DNA of 64,000 bases. It comes from Nannochloropsis salina CCMP1776 (lineage: Eukaryota; Sar; Eustigmatophyceae; Eustigmatales; Monodopsidaceae). Both the position numbers and the translations under genes were made by a program. Shown here in pieces: positions 9,814-21,009 of the stretch (its first letter is position 1; each line of letters begins with the position of its first letter). The notes beneath the pieces are model-generated. The model searched no databases and was not told where the DNA came from. It worked only from the letters and a program-made list of their open reading frames with translations. The stretch spans positions 152,035 to 216,034 of the forward strand of contig SDOX01000183.1 in the NCBI GenBank assembly GCA_004565275.1, given 5' to 3'.

Positions 9814-12800
9814 ATGTCCCTGGAGTTCGAGCAGCAGAAGAAGTATGATTACACGGCGAACAGCAATTTGGTCCTGGAAGCGGACCGCGGGGAAGGGGGC
9901 CGCCGTCGGCACGACGAGGCAACGGGAGAGGTGGAGGTGTGGGACGAGAAGAAGCTGTCGGGGAAACGGATGGGCGATCGTGTGGGGGGAGGGAGGACAC
10001 GGGCGCCGGAGGTGGAGGAACGGCTGCAGAGGAGTAAAGAGAAGCGGGAGCGGGAGCTGAGGGGGCTTGAAGGGGGGAAGAAGGCAGCAGGAGGTAGGAC
10101 GAAGGCGTCAAAGAAGGGCGTGTTTTCGGCCGGGAGGGGCGCAACGGTGCTGACAGAGACGGAGGCCTTGGAGGCGATCAATTACCGGCCCCGGCATTCG
10201 GAGAGCAAGCGGGCGTACGAGGAGATGCTGGGCCTGATCAAGGGAAACATCGGGGACCAACCGCAGGACATCCTGCGGGGGGCGGCCGACGAGGTGCTGG
10301 CCATTCTCAAGGACGAGTCCCTGACGGACCCGCGCCGGTTAACGGAAATTCAAAAATTGATCCGGAAGCTTTCGCCGGAGAAGTTCAACAAGCTCGTGAC
10401 GCTTGGGAAGGGGATCCACGACTTCAACACGGGAGGGGCAGGGGGGGAAGGGCAGGGCGAGGAGGAGGATGAGAAGCAGGTGCTGGACGAGGAGATGGGC
10501 GTGCGCGTGGAGTTTGACCGGGATGAGGAGGAAGAGGAGGAAAGCGACCTGGACGAGGTGGTGGAGGAGGACGAGGACGAGGACGAGGACGAGGATGAGG
10601 AAGAAGGGGGCCAGGGGGGGGGAAAGGGATGGGAGCACGGAGAAGGGCATGGGGGGGGGCTGCGGGCAGCGCGGGATGGAAGTGAGATGGAGGTGGAGGA
10701 GGAGGAGGCGGGCACGCGCCTGTCCGTGCACGACGTCGACGCCTTCTGGCTCCAGCGGCAGCTGGGAAAATACTACGAGGATGCGAACATCTCTGCCAAG
10801 CTAGCGGAGGACGTGCTGGCCATCCTGGGCGGGGCAGACGAACTGGATTGCGAGAGTAAACTCGTGGTGCTCCTGGATGTGGACAAATTCGACTTCATCA
10901 AGAAGCTGATGAAGAATCGGGGGAAGATCCTTTTTTGCACGCGCTTGAAGCAGGCGCAAAGCGAGGCGGAGAAGAAGGAGGTGGAGGCGGAGATGCTCCA
11001 GGACGTGGAGCTGGGGGGACCGGCGATCTTGAAGGAGCTCTACCAGAAGGCCACCGCTGAGTCCTGGGCCGCCGACCGACAGGGGGAGTTCGTGCGGAAA
11101 ACGAAGGGCGAGGCGCGGGGGCTGGGAGGAGGCCGTGAAGAAGGGCGAGGAGCGGGGCGGGCAGGGGGACTGGTGGAGGACGAGGTGGGATACGTCCCCA
11201 CGGGGGACGGCGGCATGGTGGGGGGCGGGAAGGAGGGGAAGGCGGGGAAGAAGCCGCAGCAAAGCCTGGACCTGGAGGCCCTGTCCTTCTCGCAGGGCAG
11301 CCACCTGAACAGCAACAAGAAAGTGGTGCTTCCGGAAGGGACGTGGCGGGCCCTGAAGAAGGGCTACGAGGAGGTGCACGTCCCGGCCGTCAAGCACATC
11401 CCGGACGCGAACGAGCGGCTGGTGGAGATTGAGGAACTCCCCGCCTGGACCCACAGAGTCTTCGAGGGCATGACCATGCTAAACCGAGTGCAGAGTAAGA
11501 TGTGCTCCTCTGCCCTCTATTCCTCGGAAAACCTCCTCCTCTGCGCGCCTACGGGGGCGGGCAAGACCAACGTGGCGATGCTCTGTATCTTGAACGAGAT
11601 AGGGCAGCACCTGCGGGAGGACGGGAGCGTGGATTTGGACGCGTTCAAGATCGTGTACGTGGCGCCCATGAAGGCCCTCGTCCAAGAGTGCGTCTTGAAT
11701 TTCGGGAAGCGTCTGGCCCCGTTTGGCATCGCGGTGCGGGAGTTGTCGGGGGACCAGTCCTTGACGCGGGGGCAGATCAACAGCACGCAGGTGATCGTGA
11801 CCACGCCGGAGAAATGGGATATCATCACTCGCAAGGCGGGCGATCGCACTTACACCCAACTGGTCCGCTTGATGATCATTGATGAGATCCATTTGCTGCA
11901 CGACGAGCGGGGCCCGGTCTTGGAGAGCATCGTCGCCCGCACCATTCGGCAGATCGAAACTACGCAGGAAATGGTGCGGATCGTAGGCCTGTCGGCGACG
12001 CTGCCCAATTACGAGGACGTGGCGACCTTCCTGCGGGTGAACCCGGACAAGGGCTTGTTTTTCTTTGACAATAGCTACCGGCCCGTTCCCCTGCAGCAGC
12101 AGTACATCGGGATCACAGAGCGGAAGGCCATCAAGCGCTTCCAACTCATGAACGAGATATGCTACGAAAAGGTACTGGAACAAGCGGGGCAGAACCAGGT
12201 GTTGATTTTCGTCCACTCCCGGGCCGAGACCGCCAAAACCGCCAAGGCGTTGCGGGAGCTGGCCATCGAGAACGACACAGTCGGGCAGTTTGTGGCTGAG
12301 GACGGGGCTAGCAAGGCGGTGCTCGTACACGAGGCGGAGCAAACCAAGAACGAAGACCTGAAAGACTTATTGCCCTACGGCTTTGCCATCCACCACGCCG
12401 GAATGAACCGCGCGGACCGGACGGCCGTGGAAGACTTGTTTGCGGCCAAACATGCCCAAGTCTTGGTGTCGACCGCCACCCTGGCCTGGGGAGTGAACCT
12501 CCCCGCGCATACGGTCATCATTAAAGGCACGCAAATCTACAACCCGGAGAAGGGACGGTGGACCGAGCTGTCCCCTTTGGATATCATGCAAATGATGGGG
12601 CGGGCCGGGCGTCCCCAGTACGATTCCTCGGGCGAAGGGATCATCATCACCCAGCACTCGGAGCTCCAGTACTACCTCTCCCTCATGAACCGGCAGTTGC
12701 CCGTCGAGTCCCAGTACGTGAAGCGCCTGGCCGACAACATGAATGCGGAGATCGTCCTGGGCTCGATACAGACCCTTAGAGAAGCCGTGCACTGGCTGGG

Positions 12801-15800
12801 CTACACCTACCTGTACGTGCGCATGCTGCGGAACCCTACCTTGTATGGGGTCGGGGTGGACGAGGCGGAGAAAGATCCTCTACTGGAACAGAGACGAACC
12901 GACTTGGTGCATACCGCGGCCAGCACGTTGGATAAAAACAACCTAATCAAGTATGACCGGAAAACGGGCGCGTTTCAAGTGACTCCGCTTGGGAGGGTCG
13001 CGGCCTACTACTACATTACCCACCAGTCCATGGCCGTGTACGCCGACTATCTAAAGCCAACCATGAGCGACATTGAGCTCTTCCGCCTCTTCTCTCTGTC
13101 GTCGGAGTTCAAGAATATCCACGTGCGCGAAGAAGAGAAGTTGGAACTGGCAAAACTGGCGGCCCGGGTGCCCATCCCTATCAAGGATTCTATAGAAGAC
13201 TCGCTTGCGAAGGTGAATGTCCTCCTGCAGGCCTATATCTCTGGCCTCCGGCTGGAAGGCTTTGCTCTGGTCGCGGACATGCAATACGTCCAGCAGTCGG
13301 CGAATCGCATCATGCGGGCTTTATTCGAGATCTCGCTCAAGAAAGGTTGGGCGGCTCTGGCGGACAAGACGTTGAACCTGTGCAAGATGGCAGAAAGGCG
13401 TATGTGGTTGTCTCAATCCCCCCTCCGACAGTTTCGGGCGATCCCCGAAGCGATCGCCCGCAAATTGGAGAAGAAGGACATCCCTTGGGAAAGGTATTTC
13501 GACATGACTCCACAAGACTTGGGGGAGCTCATCAAGTTGCCTCGGATGGGCAAACCTCTCCATCAATTTGTCCACCAGTTCCCGAAGGTCGAATTGTCCG
13601 TCCACGTCCAGCCTATTACGCGATCCTTGCTCAAGGTCGAGTTGACCATCCATCCGGATTTCATCTTCAACGCGGACGTGCACGAGAACGGGGTGCTCTT
13701 CTGGATCATGGTGGAGGATGCCGATCAGGAACAGATCCTACACTATGAGCCCTTCCTGCTCAAGGCGGCCTTTGCCGGCGACGAGCACGTGGTCAATTTC
13801 ACTGTCCCCATCCTTGATCCCCTGCCGCCACAATATTTCGTCCGGGTGGTGGCGGATCGATGGCTGCATTCCGAAACAGTGCAAGCCATCTCTTTCCGCT
13901 CTCTGATCCTCCCGAACAAGTTTCCGCCGCACACGGAGCTTCTGGATCTGCAACCCCTACCCATCTCCGCCCTCCGGGCTCCCACTCTCCTGGAGCCCGT
14001 GCTTGCCGCCCGTGGGTACACGCACTTCAACGCGCTCCAGACTCAGGCTTTCACAGAACTCTACGATACGGACAACAACGTTTTGATATGCGCCCCCCCT
14101 GGGTCGGGCAAAAAGCTCTGTGCCGAATTTGCCATGTTCCGCTTGTTCAAGCTACAGGCTCTGGCAGAGGGGGACGGGGAAGGGCAGGGTGGGAAAGTTG
14201 TGTACGTCCACAGCAAGGCGGAGGCGGTGAAGAATCGATACGCCGACTGGGCGAGACTGTTGGGAGAGAAAGGGCCCTTGAACAAGCGCGTGGTGATGTT
14301 GACGGGGGACGCCACTTTGGACAACAAACTTTTGGAAAGCGCCGACGTCGCCGTTTCCACCGCCGAGGCCTGGGATGTACTTTCCCGTCGATGGCGGCAG
14401 CGGAAAGCTGTGCAACAGGTGTCTCTGTTCATCTCGGATGACCTGCACTTGATCGGGTCATCCGGAGGCTCGACATTAGAGATGGTGGTAAGCCGGATGC
14501 GCCTTTTCCCCTTTGAATTGGAACGAAAGGTGCGGATTGTGGGCCTGGCGGCCTGTGTGGCGAATGCGAAGGACATAGGGGACTGGATTGGAGCCACGGC
14601 GCACGGATTGTTCAATTTCCGCCCCGATGTGCCGGGCGTGCGGCCCGTGCCTCTGGAGATCCATGTGCAAGGTTTCGAGATCTCGCACTTCTCCTCCAGG
14701 ATGCTGAGCATGGCCAAACCTGTGTATAACGCAGTGGCGGGCCACGGGGGTAAGGATGGGAAGCCCTCTCTGGTCGTCGTCCCTTCCCGCAAGCAAGCCC
14801 AGCTGACGGCCATCGACTTGATTACTTACGCGGCGGCCGCTGGAGACCCGAAACAATTTCTGCAGGGACATGGAAAGGAGGATATGGAGGACGACGAAGG
14901 GGTGGGAAAAAGCGTGAAGGAAGTCGTGCTTCGGGATACGCTCGCCAAAGGAGTCGGCTTTGTCCACCAAGGGATGGCAGAGACCGACCGTCGGCGGGTG
15001 TGGGACCTGTATGAGGCGGGGACACTGCAGGTGGTGGTGGTCCCCCAGTCCATGGTCTGGTCCGTGACGGCCAGGGCGCATGCGGTGGTGATCATGGGCA
15101 CCGAGTACTACGAAGGACGGGAGCATCGGTACGTCGACTACCCCATGACGGATCTGCTCCAAATGATGGGGCTCGCGTCCAGGCCTGGGAAGGACAGGCT
15201 GGGCCTGTGCGTCGTGATGTGCCACAATACCAAGAAGGAGTACCTCAAGCGACTCCTTTACGAACCGCTTCCGGTAGAAAGCCACTTGAACCACTTCTTG
15301 CACGACCATTTGAACGCCGAGGTGGTGAACAAGACTGTGGAAACGCAGCATGAAGCCTTACAAATTTTGACCTGGACCTTTTTCTATCGGCGCTTGGTGC
15401 AGAACCCCAACTACTATGGCCTTCGGGCGGTGGGCTCTAGGCAACTTTCTGAATTTTTGTCAGATCTGGTTGAGAGCGTGGTTGAGGACCTGGCCCGCGC
15501 CAAGATGTTGGAAGTCGAGGAGGACGTACAGCTCTCTCCCTTGAATTTGGGAATGATTGCGGCGTACTACTATGTGCAATACACTACGATCGAGCTTTTC
15601 GCTTCGTCTGTCACGGCCAAGACGAAGGTGAAGGGCCTGCTGGAGATCCTTTCGTCCGCTTCCGAGTATGGGGACTTGGCGATCCGACAGGGGGAGGAAA
15701 GGGTGCTGCAGCAGCTTGCCACACGCTTGCCCCAGAAACTCCCAGAAGGTGCACGATTCACGGAGACGCATGTGAAAGCCCTGGTTTTGCTCCAAGCCCA

Positions 15801-16599
15801 TTTCTCTCGCATGGTCCTACCGACAGAGTTGCGGCAAGACCAACGGTCAGTGGTGGGGGAAGCGCCTCGGATGCTGCAGGCGTTGGTGGACGTCGTCTCT
15901 TCGGAGTGCTGGCTCAAACCCTGCATTGCCGCCATGGAGCTGTGTCAGATGGTGGTCCAAGGCCTGTGGGACCGGGACAGTTACCTCTTACAGATCCCGC
16001 ATTTTACTAAGGAGATCGTCAAGCGTTGCGAAGCACTTGCAGAACCTGTGGAAAGCCCGCTTGGGATCTTGGAATTAGATGACGATGTCCGCGAGAAGAT
16101 GCTGCAGCTTCCCCCCGCAAAAATGGCAGATGTGGCTAGATTTTGCAATGCTTATCCAAACATTGATTTGGAATGGGAAGTGGTGGGCGGGGTAGACTGT
16201 GTTGTGGCAGGAAAGCCGATCAGTGTCGTGGTAACCCTGGAGCGTGAAACCGAGGACGGGGAGGAAGAGGAGGGAGGCCTGCCTGTGACAACGCAAGCGG
16301 TGGCCCCTCTTTACCCGAAGCCCAAGATGGAGGCTTGGTGGTTGATCGTGGGAGACCCCGCCAGGAACTCTCTATTGTTTATCAAGAGGGTGAACAATGT
16401 GGCAAAGCGAACGCGGACACGGCTGAACTTTGCGGCCCCCACAGAGGCGGGCGATCATGATTTGAAGCTGTACTTCATTTGTGACTCGTACATGGGAGCA
16501 GATCAGGAGTATGACCTGTCCCTCTCTGTATTGCCGGGAGAGAGCGACGAGGAAGAGAGTGAAAGCGACGGAGAAAAGATGGACGTGGACAAGAAGTAG
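9814..16599 (+). CDS. BRR2: Pre-mRNA-splicing helicase Brr2 (U5 snRNP 200 kDa)
   Basis: An intronless frame of 2,261 aa, close to the usual 2,100-2,200 aa. Brr2 is the Ski2-like RNA helicase that unwinds U4/U6 snRNA to activate the spliceosome. The N-terminal region has the Brr2 plug/PWI part and an acidic insert near residues 245-265. Cassette 1 has Walker A APTGAGKTNVAM (about 578), DEIHLLHDERG (about 689), GLSATLPNYEDV and MMGRAGRPQYDSSGEG, then a Sec63 unit. Cassette 2 has APPGSGKKLCAEF (about 1425), SDDLHLIG (about 1541), MMGLASRPGKD, then a second Sec63 unit to about 2240. Cassette 2 departs from the active consensus (GKK for GKT, DDLH for DExH, LASRPG for AGRPG), as expected for the regulatory C-terminal cassette of Brr2. 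The tail is acidic (ESDEEESESDGEK). Confidence 0.97.
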   Translation: MSLEFEQQKKYDYTANSNLVLEADRGEGGRRRHDEATGEVEVWDEKKLSGKRMGDRVGGGRTRAPEVEERLQRSKEKRERELRGLEGGKKAAGGRTKASKKGVFSAGRGATVLTETEALEAINYRPRHSESKRAYEEMLGLIKGNIGDQPQDILRGAADEVLAILKDESLTDPRRLTEIQKLIRKLSPEKFNKLVTLGKGIHDFNTGGAGGEGQGEEEDEKQVLDEEMGVRVEFDRDEEEEEESDLDEVVEEDEDEDEDEDEEEGGQGGGKGWEHGEGHGGGLRAARDGSEMEVEEEEAGTRLSVHDVDAFWLQRQLGKYYEDANISAKLAEDVLAILGGADELDCESKLVVLLDVDKFDFIKKLMKNRGKILFCTRLKQAQSEAEKKEVEAEMLQDVELGGPAILKELYQKATAESWAADRQGEFVRKTKGEARGLGGGREEGRGAGRAGGLVEDEVGYVPTGDGGMVGGGKEGKAGKKPQQSLDLEALSFSQGSHLNSNKKVVLPEGTWRALKKGYEEVHVPAVKHIPDANERLVEIEELPAWTHRVFEGMTMLNRVQSKMCSSALYSSENLLLCAPTGAGKTNVAMLCILNEIGQHLREDGSVDLDAFKIVYVAPMKALVQECVLNFGKRLAPFGIAVRELSGDQSLTRGQINSTQVIVTTPEKWDIITRKAGDRTYTQLVRLMIIDEIHLLHDERGPVLESIVARTIRQIETTQEMVRIVGLSATLPNYEDVATFLRVNPDKGLFFFDNSYRPVPLQQQYIGITERKAIKRFQLMNEICYEKVLEQAGQNQVLIFVHSRAETAKTAKALRELAIENDTVGQFVAEDGASKAVLVHEAEQTKNEDLKDLLPYGFAIHHAGMNRADRTAVEDLFAAKHAQVLVSTATLAWGVNLPAHTVIIKGTQIYNPEKGRWTELSPLDIMQMMGRAGRPQYDSSGEGIIITQHSELQYYLSLMNRQLPVESQYVKRLADNMNAEIVLGSIQTLREAVHWLGYTYLYVRMLRNPTLYGVGVDEAEKDPLLEQRRTDLVHTAASTLDKNNLIKYDRKTGAFQVTPLGRVAAYYYITHQSMAVYADYLKPTMSDIELFRLFSLSSEFKNIHVREEEKLELAKLAARVPIPIKDSIEDSLAKVNVLLQAYISGLRLEGFALVADMQYVQQSANRIMRALFEISLKKGWAALADKTLNLCKMAERRMWLSQSPLRQFRAIPEAIARKLEKKDIPWERYFDMTPQDLGELIKLPRMGKPLHQFVHQFPKVELSVHVQPITRSLLKVELTIHPDFIFNADVHENGVLFWIMVEDADQEQILHYEPFLLKAAFAGDEHVVNFTVPILDPLPPQYFVRVVADRWLHSETVQAISFRSLILPNKFPPHTELLDLQPLPISALRAPTLLEPVLAARGYTHFNALQTQAFTELYDTDNNVLICAPPGSGKKLCAEFAMFRLFKLQALAEGDGEGQGGKVVYVHSKAEAVKNRYADWARLLGEKGPLNKRVVMLTGDATLDNKLLESADVAVSTAEAWDVLSRRWRQRKAVQQVSLFISDDLHLIGSSGGSTLEMVVSRMRLFPFELERKVRIVGLAACVANAKDIGDWIGATAHGLFNFRPDVPGVRPVPLEIHVQGFEISHFSSRMLSMAKPVYNAVAGHGGKDGKPSLVVVPSRKQAQLTAIDLITYAAAAGDPKQFLQGHGKEDMEDDEGVGKSVKEVVLRDTLAKGVGFVHQGMAETDRRRVWDLYEAGTLQVVVVPQSMVWSVTARAHAVVIMGTEYYEGREHRYVDYPMTDLLQMMGLASRPGKDRLGLCVVMCHNTKKEYLKRLLYEPLPVESHLNHFLHDHLNAEVVNKTVETQHEALQILTWTFFYRRLVQNPNYYGLRAVGSRQLSEFLSDLVESVVEDLARAKMLEVEEDVQLSPLNLGMIAAYYYVQYTTIELFASSVTAKTKVKGLLEILSSASEYGDLAIRQGEERVLQQLATRLPQKLPEGARFTETHVKALVLLQAHFSRMVLPTELRQDQRSVVGEAPRMLQALVDVVSSECWLKPCIAAMELCQMVVQGLWDRDSYLLQIPHFTKEIVKRCEALAEPVESPLGILELDDDVREKMLQLPPAKMADVARFCNAYPNIDLEWEVVGGVDCVVAGKPISVVVTLERETEDGEEEEGGLPVTTQAVAPLYPKPKMEAWWLIVGDPARNSLLFIKRVNNVAKRTRTRLNFAAPTEAGDHDLKLYFICDSYMGADQEYDLSLSVLPGESDEEESESDGEKMDVDKK
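10556..10602 (+). repeat. GACGAG-type tandem repeat coding an acidic tract
   Basis: Six-base GAG-GAC style repeats inside the Brr2 gene encode an alternating Glu/Asp run. This is a low-complexity insertion within the N-terminal region and a likely length-variable site. Confidence 0.8.
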
Positions 16600-17891
16600 G
16601 AAGTTATTCCATGTGCGAAAGGAATACCGTATGAGGGATGTGAGACGTGTGGATCGGAGACGTTGGTCGGAGGGATTACAGTCTCATATTATTTAGGATT
16701 GCGATAGCAAACAATATCATGATCAAAATAAGACAACGAATGTTCATCTGGATAAGGCCATCTTCTTCAAAGCAACGCTTCTCTATAAATCCTCTCAGAG
16801 AGGCATCAATTACACTTTCATGAAACTAAATTATTTTGGTGCATCCCAACGGACACTGCAGTGGAAGCCTGACGCCTTGCTGACTCAATTATCTTCACTC
16901 TTACACCCAAAATAAACACAACAGACATGACGAGCTGAACCGTTTTCCTCTTCTGACAGCCTGTAATGGTGGAGGGGACGCACACATCCCGTCTCGCCCT
17001 TACGCAATGCGTGGATAGTCCCTCATATTCCCCATTTGTACCCCGCTCCTTGATGTTCAGCTACTCAAAAGGGGCAACTTCTCCTGCAGGCATCAGATAC
17101 CACGCACACGTTGCGTCATGGCCAAGAAGACGCATGTGTGTGCGTATGTCCATGAATGGTTCTCTTTTTACGGCGGTTATCCCTCTTCTATTCTCCTCTC
17201 TGGTTTTGCACCTCACTTATTTTCCCCCTCCGACAACGCGCACCGTTTTTTTCATTCGAATTTTGAGCTATACAGCACAGGTCTCAGCTTGTTTCGGCTC
17301 AGCCTTCCTTCTCCTCGGGCATCATCCGGTCCTTTTTCCATCACTTTCTCTGGCACGTGGCACATTACTCGTAACCTCTCACTTCACATGTCAAGCATTA
17401 CATTCAAGATTCACAGCTGGTGCTGCCCCGATCGCACTCCTTCTTTCGCCTTCGCAGTTTTCCTTTCTCCTACTGTTACGCCATCGTAGTCGATCCCGGC
17501 CGTGGAGCTGTTGACACTGCCGTGGCGGACAAAGGTCACACCGCTCCTACCACCGGACTCTTCTCCTCGCTCGCAATAAGTACAACATTCACTTTCCCGA
17601 AAGCTATATTACGAATGGGCGCTTTCTTGCTCAGGCAAATAAGTGATGCGTGTGAGGCAAGTCACTGTCACCAACCGCTCAATCATATCGCTGCTTTCCC
17701 CTTTTTTTAAGAGACATATGGGTCGGGTTTCACACGTCTTCTCTGCTCTCCCCATTCTACTTCCGTGATTCTACTCGAAACTACATTCAATTGAGCCATA
17801 CAATGAAAAACAACTGTACACATCAGCGCATCTTTCGAAGGTGCTGCAACACCCTTCTATCTACAAAAGCTACCATCTTGACATCCAAACG
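16600..17891. other. Convergent intergenic region
   Basis: A 1,292-bp gap between the 3' ends of the Brr2 gene (+) and the CCT-domain gene (-). It is more AT-rich than the flanking coding DNA at its left end. A 123-codon frame (17118-17489 +) and others show no recognisable domain. It probably contains two 3' UTRs; nothing else is seen. Confidence 0.45.
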
Positions 17892-20080
17892 TTAGAAGCA
17901 GATGCTGTGTCGTCGCATGCGACAGACAGGGCCCTCCTTCTCCATCTCCTCGGACTCCTCCTCCTCTTCCCCCTCTTCCTCCTCTTCCTCCCCATCCACG
18001 ACGCTTTTTGCCGTGTCCGCAACGCCCTCCTGGATCACGGCCAGCGCCTGGCCTGAGGACGACCAGGACATGCCCCCCCTCCCCTCCTCCTCCCCGGCCT
18101 CCTTGGGCGGCAGCTTGACAAAGCGTCCCTTCACACGCACCCGCTTGTCCGCCAAGTTCTTGCGGCACGAGTAGCGGATCTTCTTCTTCCACACGCGCCG
18201 TTGACGCTTTTCACGAAAGCGAGCAATGATGGCATCCCGCTCGTCCTAAACCAGTTTAAAGGGAAGCCGGGGTGAGAAGACCACAAGGCCCGCGAGACCG
18301 ACGACCCGCCCCCGAGGTCGCACCGCCCTACAAGAGACGACTCCTCACCCCCATCCCCCACATGGTCGCATCGCTCCGCCCCTCCACGTACCCGTGTGTA
18401 GATCCCGATACGTCCGTGCTTGTTGTAAACGTCCGAATACTTGGCCAACATGTGCGGCAGAATACTCCCGACACCCGACCCCGCCCCGGCTTCTGCAGCG
18501 GCAGCACTGGCAGCAGCGGACGCCGCGGCAGCCGCTCTAGCACCGGCCTGCAGGGTCGAAGCAGCCGCACGGCCCTCTGACGCTAAGCTATCCGCAGTGC
18601 TCGCGAGGCCGCCGTGGAAGGTGATCATGCTACCGCCCGCGGCAGGGCCCGCCTTGTCGTGGACTGCGGCTCCCGATGCATGCGTGGGCTGACCCTTGGC
18701 GAGGCCTTTCCTGTCCATGGCCATGGGGACTCCCGAGGTCCCGTACCGGCGCCAAGTGTCACAACCCTCGGGGTTCGAAGCGGCGCGGGGACGCCGGCCC
18801 CGGCCCACTTCCATGCCGTCCAGGGCCCCCCTGCCCAGGCCTGCCCCGCCCGTTGCATAGTAATACCGCCCTGCCTCCTCCCCGTCCTCCTCCTCCTCCT
18901 CCTCGTCCGAGTCCTCCATCCCCCTCGCTGCCGCCAGCAAGGAGGGGGAGAAAGGGCTCGGGCCCCGGCTGCCCTTGCTTGGCCGACGGCAATGCTGCTC
19001 CAAATCCATGTCGTCTACCGACATACGAGACGCCCGGCAGTGCGCAGGCACTACAGGGGGGCGATTGGACGCCAAGGAGGCCAGGCAATCCAACAGGTCC
19101 TCGTAGCCCTTGGCGCCCCCCCTGCGGCTCCCAGGGGACGAGCCCCTGCCTGCATCGCCGGTGCCCTCGCCGGAGGTTCCCATGGAGGGCGCACGGTCGC
19201 CGCCTCCGCCGTGTCCCTGCACTGACGCTTTCTTGGGGATGCTCCCGCGCGCGTCCGCAAAGGTGGTGGTCAGTTTGTGCATGTCCGGCAGCACCTTGGA
19301 CAGGATGCTCGCCGCCTCCGCGTCCTCGGTTTCCATCTCCTCCGACGCCTCACGTTTGACGGTACACGCGACGGGGGCAGAGACAGGGCCAGAGGGAGCT
19401 GCGGAAGACGCAAGAGAGGGCTGCCCGGGGATAGGGGCAGAGAGGACAACGGCCGCCGCCATTTCCAGATCAGACGCGCACGCCAGGTCCTCCTCGTCGA
19501 CGGGGGGGTGCGGGCGTGGGCTGTTTCCCACACTTCCCACGCTGCCTGCTACGGAGCTCCCTGCTGACGTGGAATTGCTGGATGTGTCACTTAAGCCTCC
19601 CCTGGGAGAAGGAAAGAAAGTCGGTGCATGTCAAGGCTGAGCGTACGAAGGAAAGTGCTTTCCAAGCAAAGTTGATGGCAATTTATTTTCAAGGCCCTTC
19701 TCCCGATCCTAAATTGCCACTCAAGAGTGGCGAACGACGTGCCCTCTCGTGAGGCCCCAAAAGGGGTGGGAAACACCCTTTCCAGCACAAAGGGAATCTC
19801 CTCCCTCCGATGTGACACGCGTTCTCCTGCACAACCCCGAGTAACGTGGGTATCCACAGTCAGTTCTCCTGTCCTCTCCTACTTAAGTATTTACGTACCA
19901 TTCTTGAACCGATTTCACTTCCCAGGGTGTCGCAGCGGCTGGAATGGGAGCGTTTTGAGCATCAGATGACCCCGCTACAGGCGCTTTAGGTACCATCGTT
20001 GAGCTGTCCCTCGTGAGTGCTGCGCCCGCTGCTTTTTCAGCCGCTGGGGTCGCGGCCGGAGCAGGTGATGCCAAAATCAT
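17892..20080 (-). CDS. CCT-domain (CONSTANS/CMF-type) transcriptional regulator
   Basis: Three exons on the minus strand, 20080-19899, 19601-18392 and 18245-17892, give 581 aa. Donors are GTACGTAAAT and GTACGTGG; acceptors are CTTTCCTTCTCCCAG and TGGTTTAG, with phases matching. The CCT motif, found in CONSTANS, CO-like and TOC1 plant regulators, straddles the second intron: GRIGIYTR ends exon 2 and DERDAIIARFREKRQRRVW, KKKIRYSCRKNLADKRV and RVKGRFVK open exon 3. CCT domains bind DNA with NF-Y partners and carry nuclear import signals. No B-box is visible, so it fits the CCT-only (CMF) class. The middle is Ala/Ser/Gly-rich with a run of Glu, and the C-terminus after the CCT domain is strongly acidic. 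A role in light, clock or nutrient control is inference. Confidence 0.85.
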
Positions 20081-21009
20081 AGAGAAGATGTTGAGGATGT
20101 GATTAACTACCTACGTGTGGTAATTTAAGGGTCGCAATGCGGTCGTATTGCACGGACGGTCCGCGCTAGCACCACAGCGCGTTTCACTCCAACCGCAGGT
20201 GACCGCTCTGGGCGTGATGTCTGCTTGGTCTTGGCATACAAGATTAAAAATACGTTAAGGGACAAATAAAACCATCCTTCCGAGCTATAAAACCCTTCAC
20301 ATGCACATTCTAGGGACAAGCCCAGATCGAACAGAAATATTTCGGAAGCGCAAAGATCACAACTGCTAACTCGAAGCGAGCGGGCGTGCTGGCGGCGGCA
20401 ACCTTGAACGTGACTTTCACCAGCTGGTTTTTCTATCAAGCAACCCTGTGGCCCCCCACGCCACGATATACCGCCCTCATTCGAATGCAATGCATGACGG
20501 AAGCCCGACGCCAGCTTTCTCAGGCCTGGTCGGTGCCCCGCGCGTCCCATTTTGCCGCGCCAGGGCCCGGGGAGGGCACCTCACCTTCCAGAGGCGCGAA
20601 ACTTTGTCAGCAGAATACGCATACGTCATCGATCCGATCTTCTGTCCCACCCACTGGGGGTTCAAGTGCAGCGGGAAGCGTTTGCTCGCGTCTTATCCTG
20701 GTGGACGGACGATTTCGCGGTCTGTCTGACGAGAATGCTAATCATGTGCTAGTATTTGCACTTTGAGACGTATGCCGTACACGCAATAATGCCATTAAAA
20801 ATAAAAGTGCAATATGATGGGGTGTCAAGCCGAGAGAGACGCATCACGCCGCGGCCGGCAATTGTTCTGGAAGTAAAAAGGTAAATGAAAGCACTTAAAT
20901 GACCTCAGCAGATAACTCTGATTGATTTAGTAAAACAATTTTATTTATCGTTTGGGTGTGCATGAAAACGAGCTTAGTATGCAGGGAAGTTTTCCGAGGC
21001 CACAGAGCA
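20081..21009. other. Intergenic region upstream of the CCT-domain gene
   Basis: A 929-bp gap between the start of the CCT-domain gene (-) and the 3' end of the ZCCHC9-like gene (-). It should hold the CCT gene promoter and the 3' UTR of ZCCHC9. No gene, RNA or repeat was recognised; open frames here lack domain features. Confidence 0.45.

Noticed and set aside
17118-17489. Plus-strand frame of 123 codons in the Brr2/CCT intergenic region
   Set aside because: Ser/Phe/Pro-rich composition, no domain, no upstream promoter context; likely 3' UTR.
20125-20766. Open frames on both strands upstream of the CCT-domain gene
   Set aside because: Overlapping frames with no recognisable features; more likely promoter or 5' UTR.
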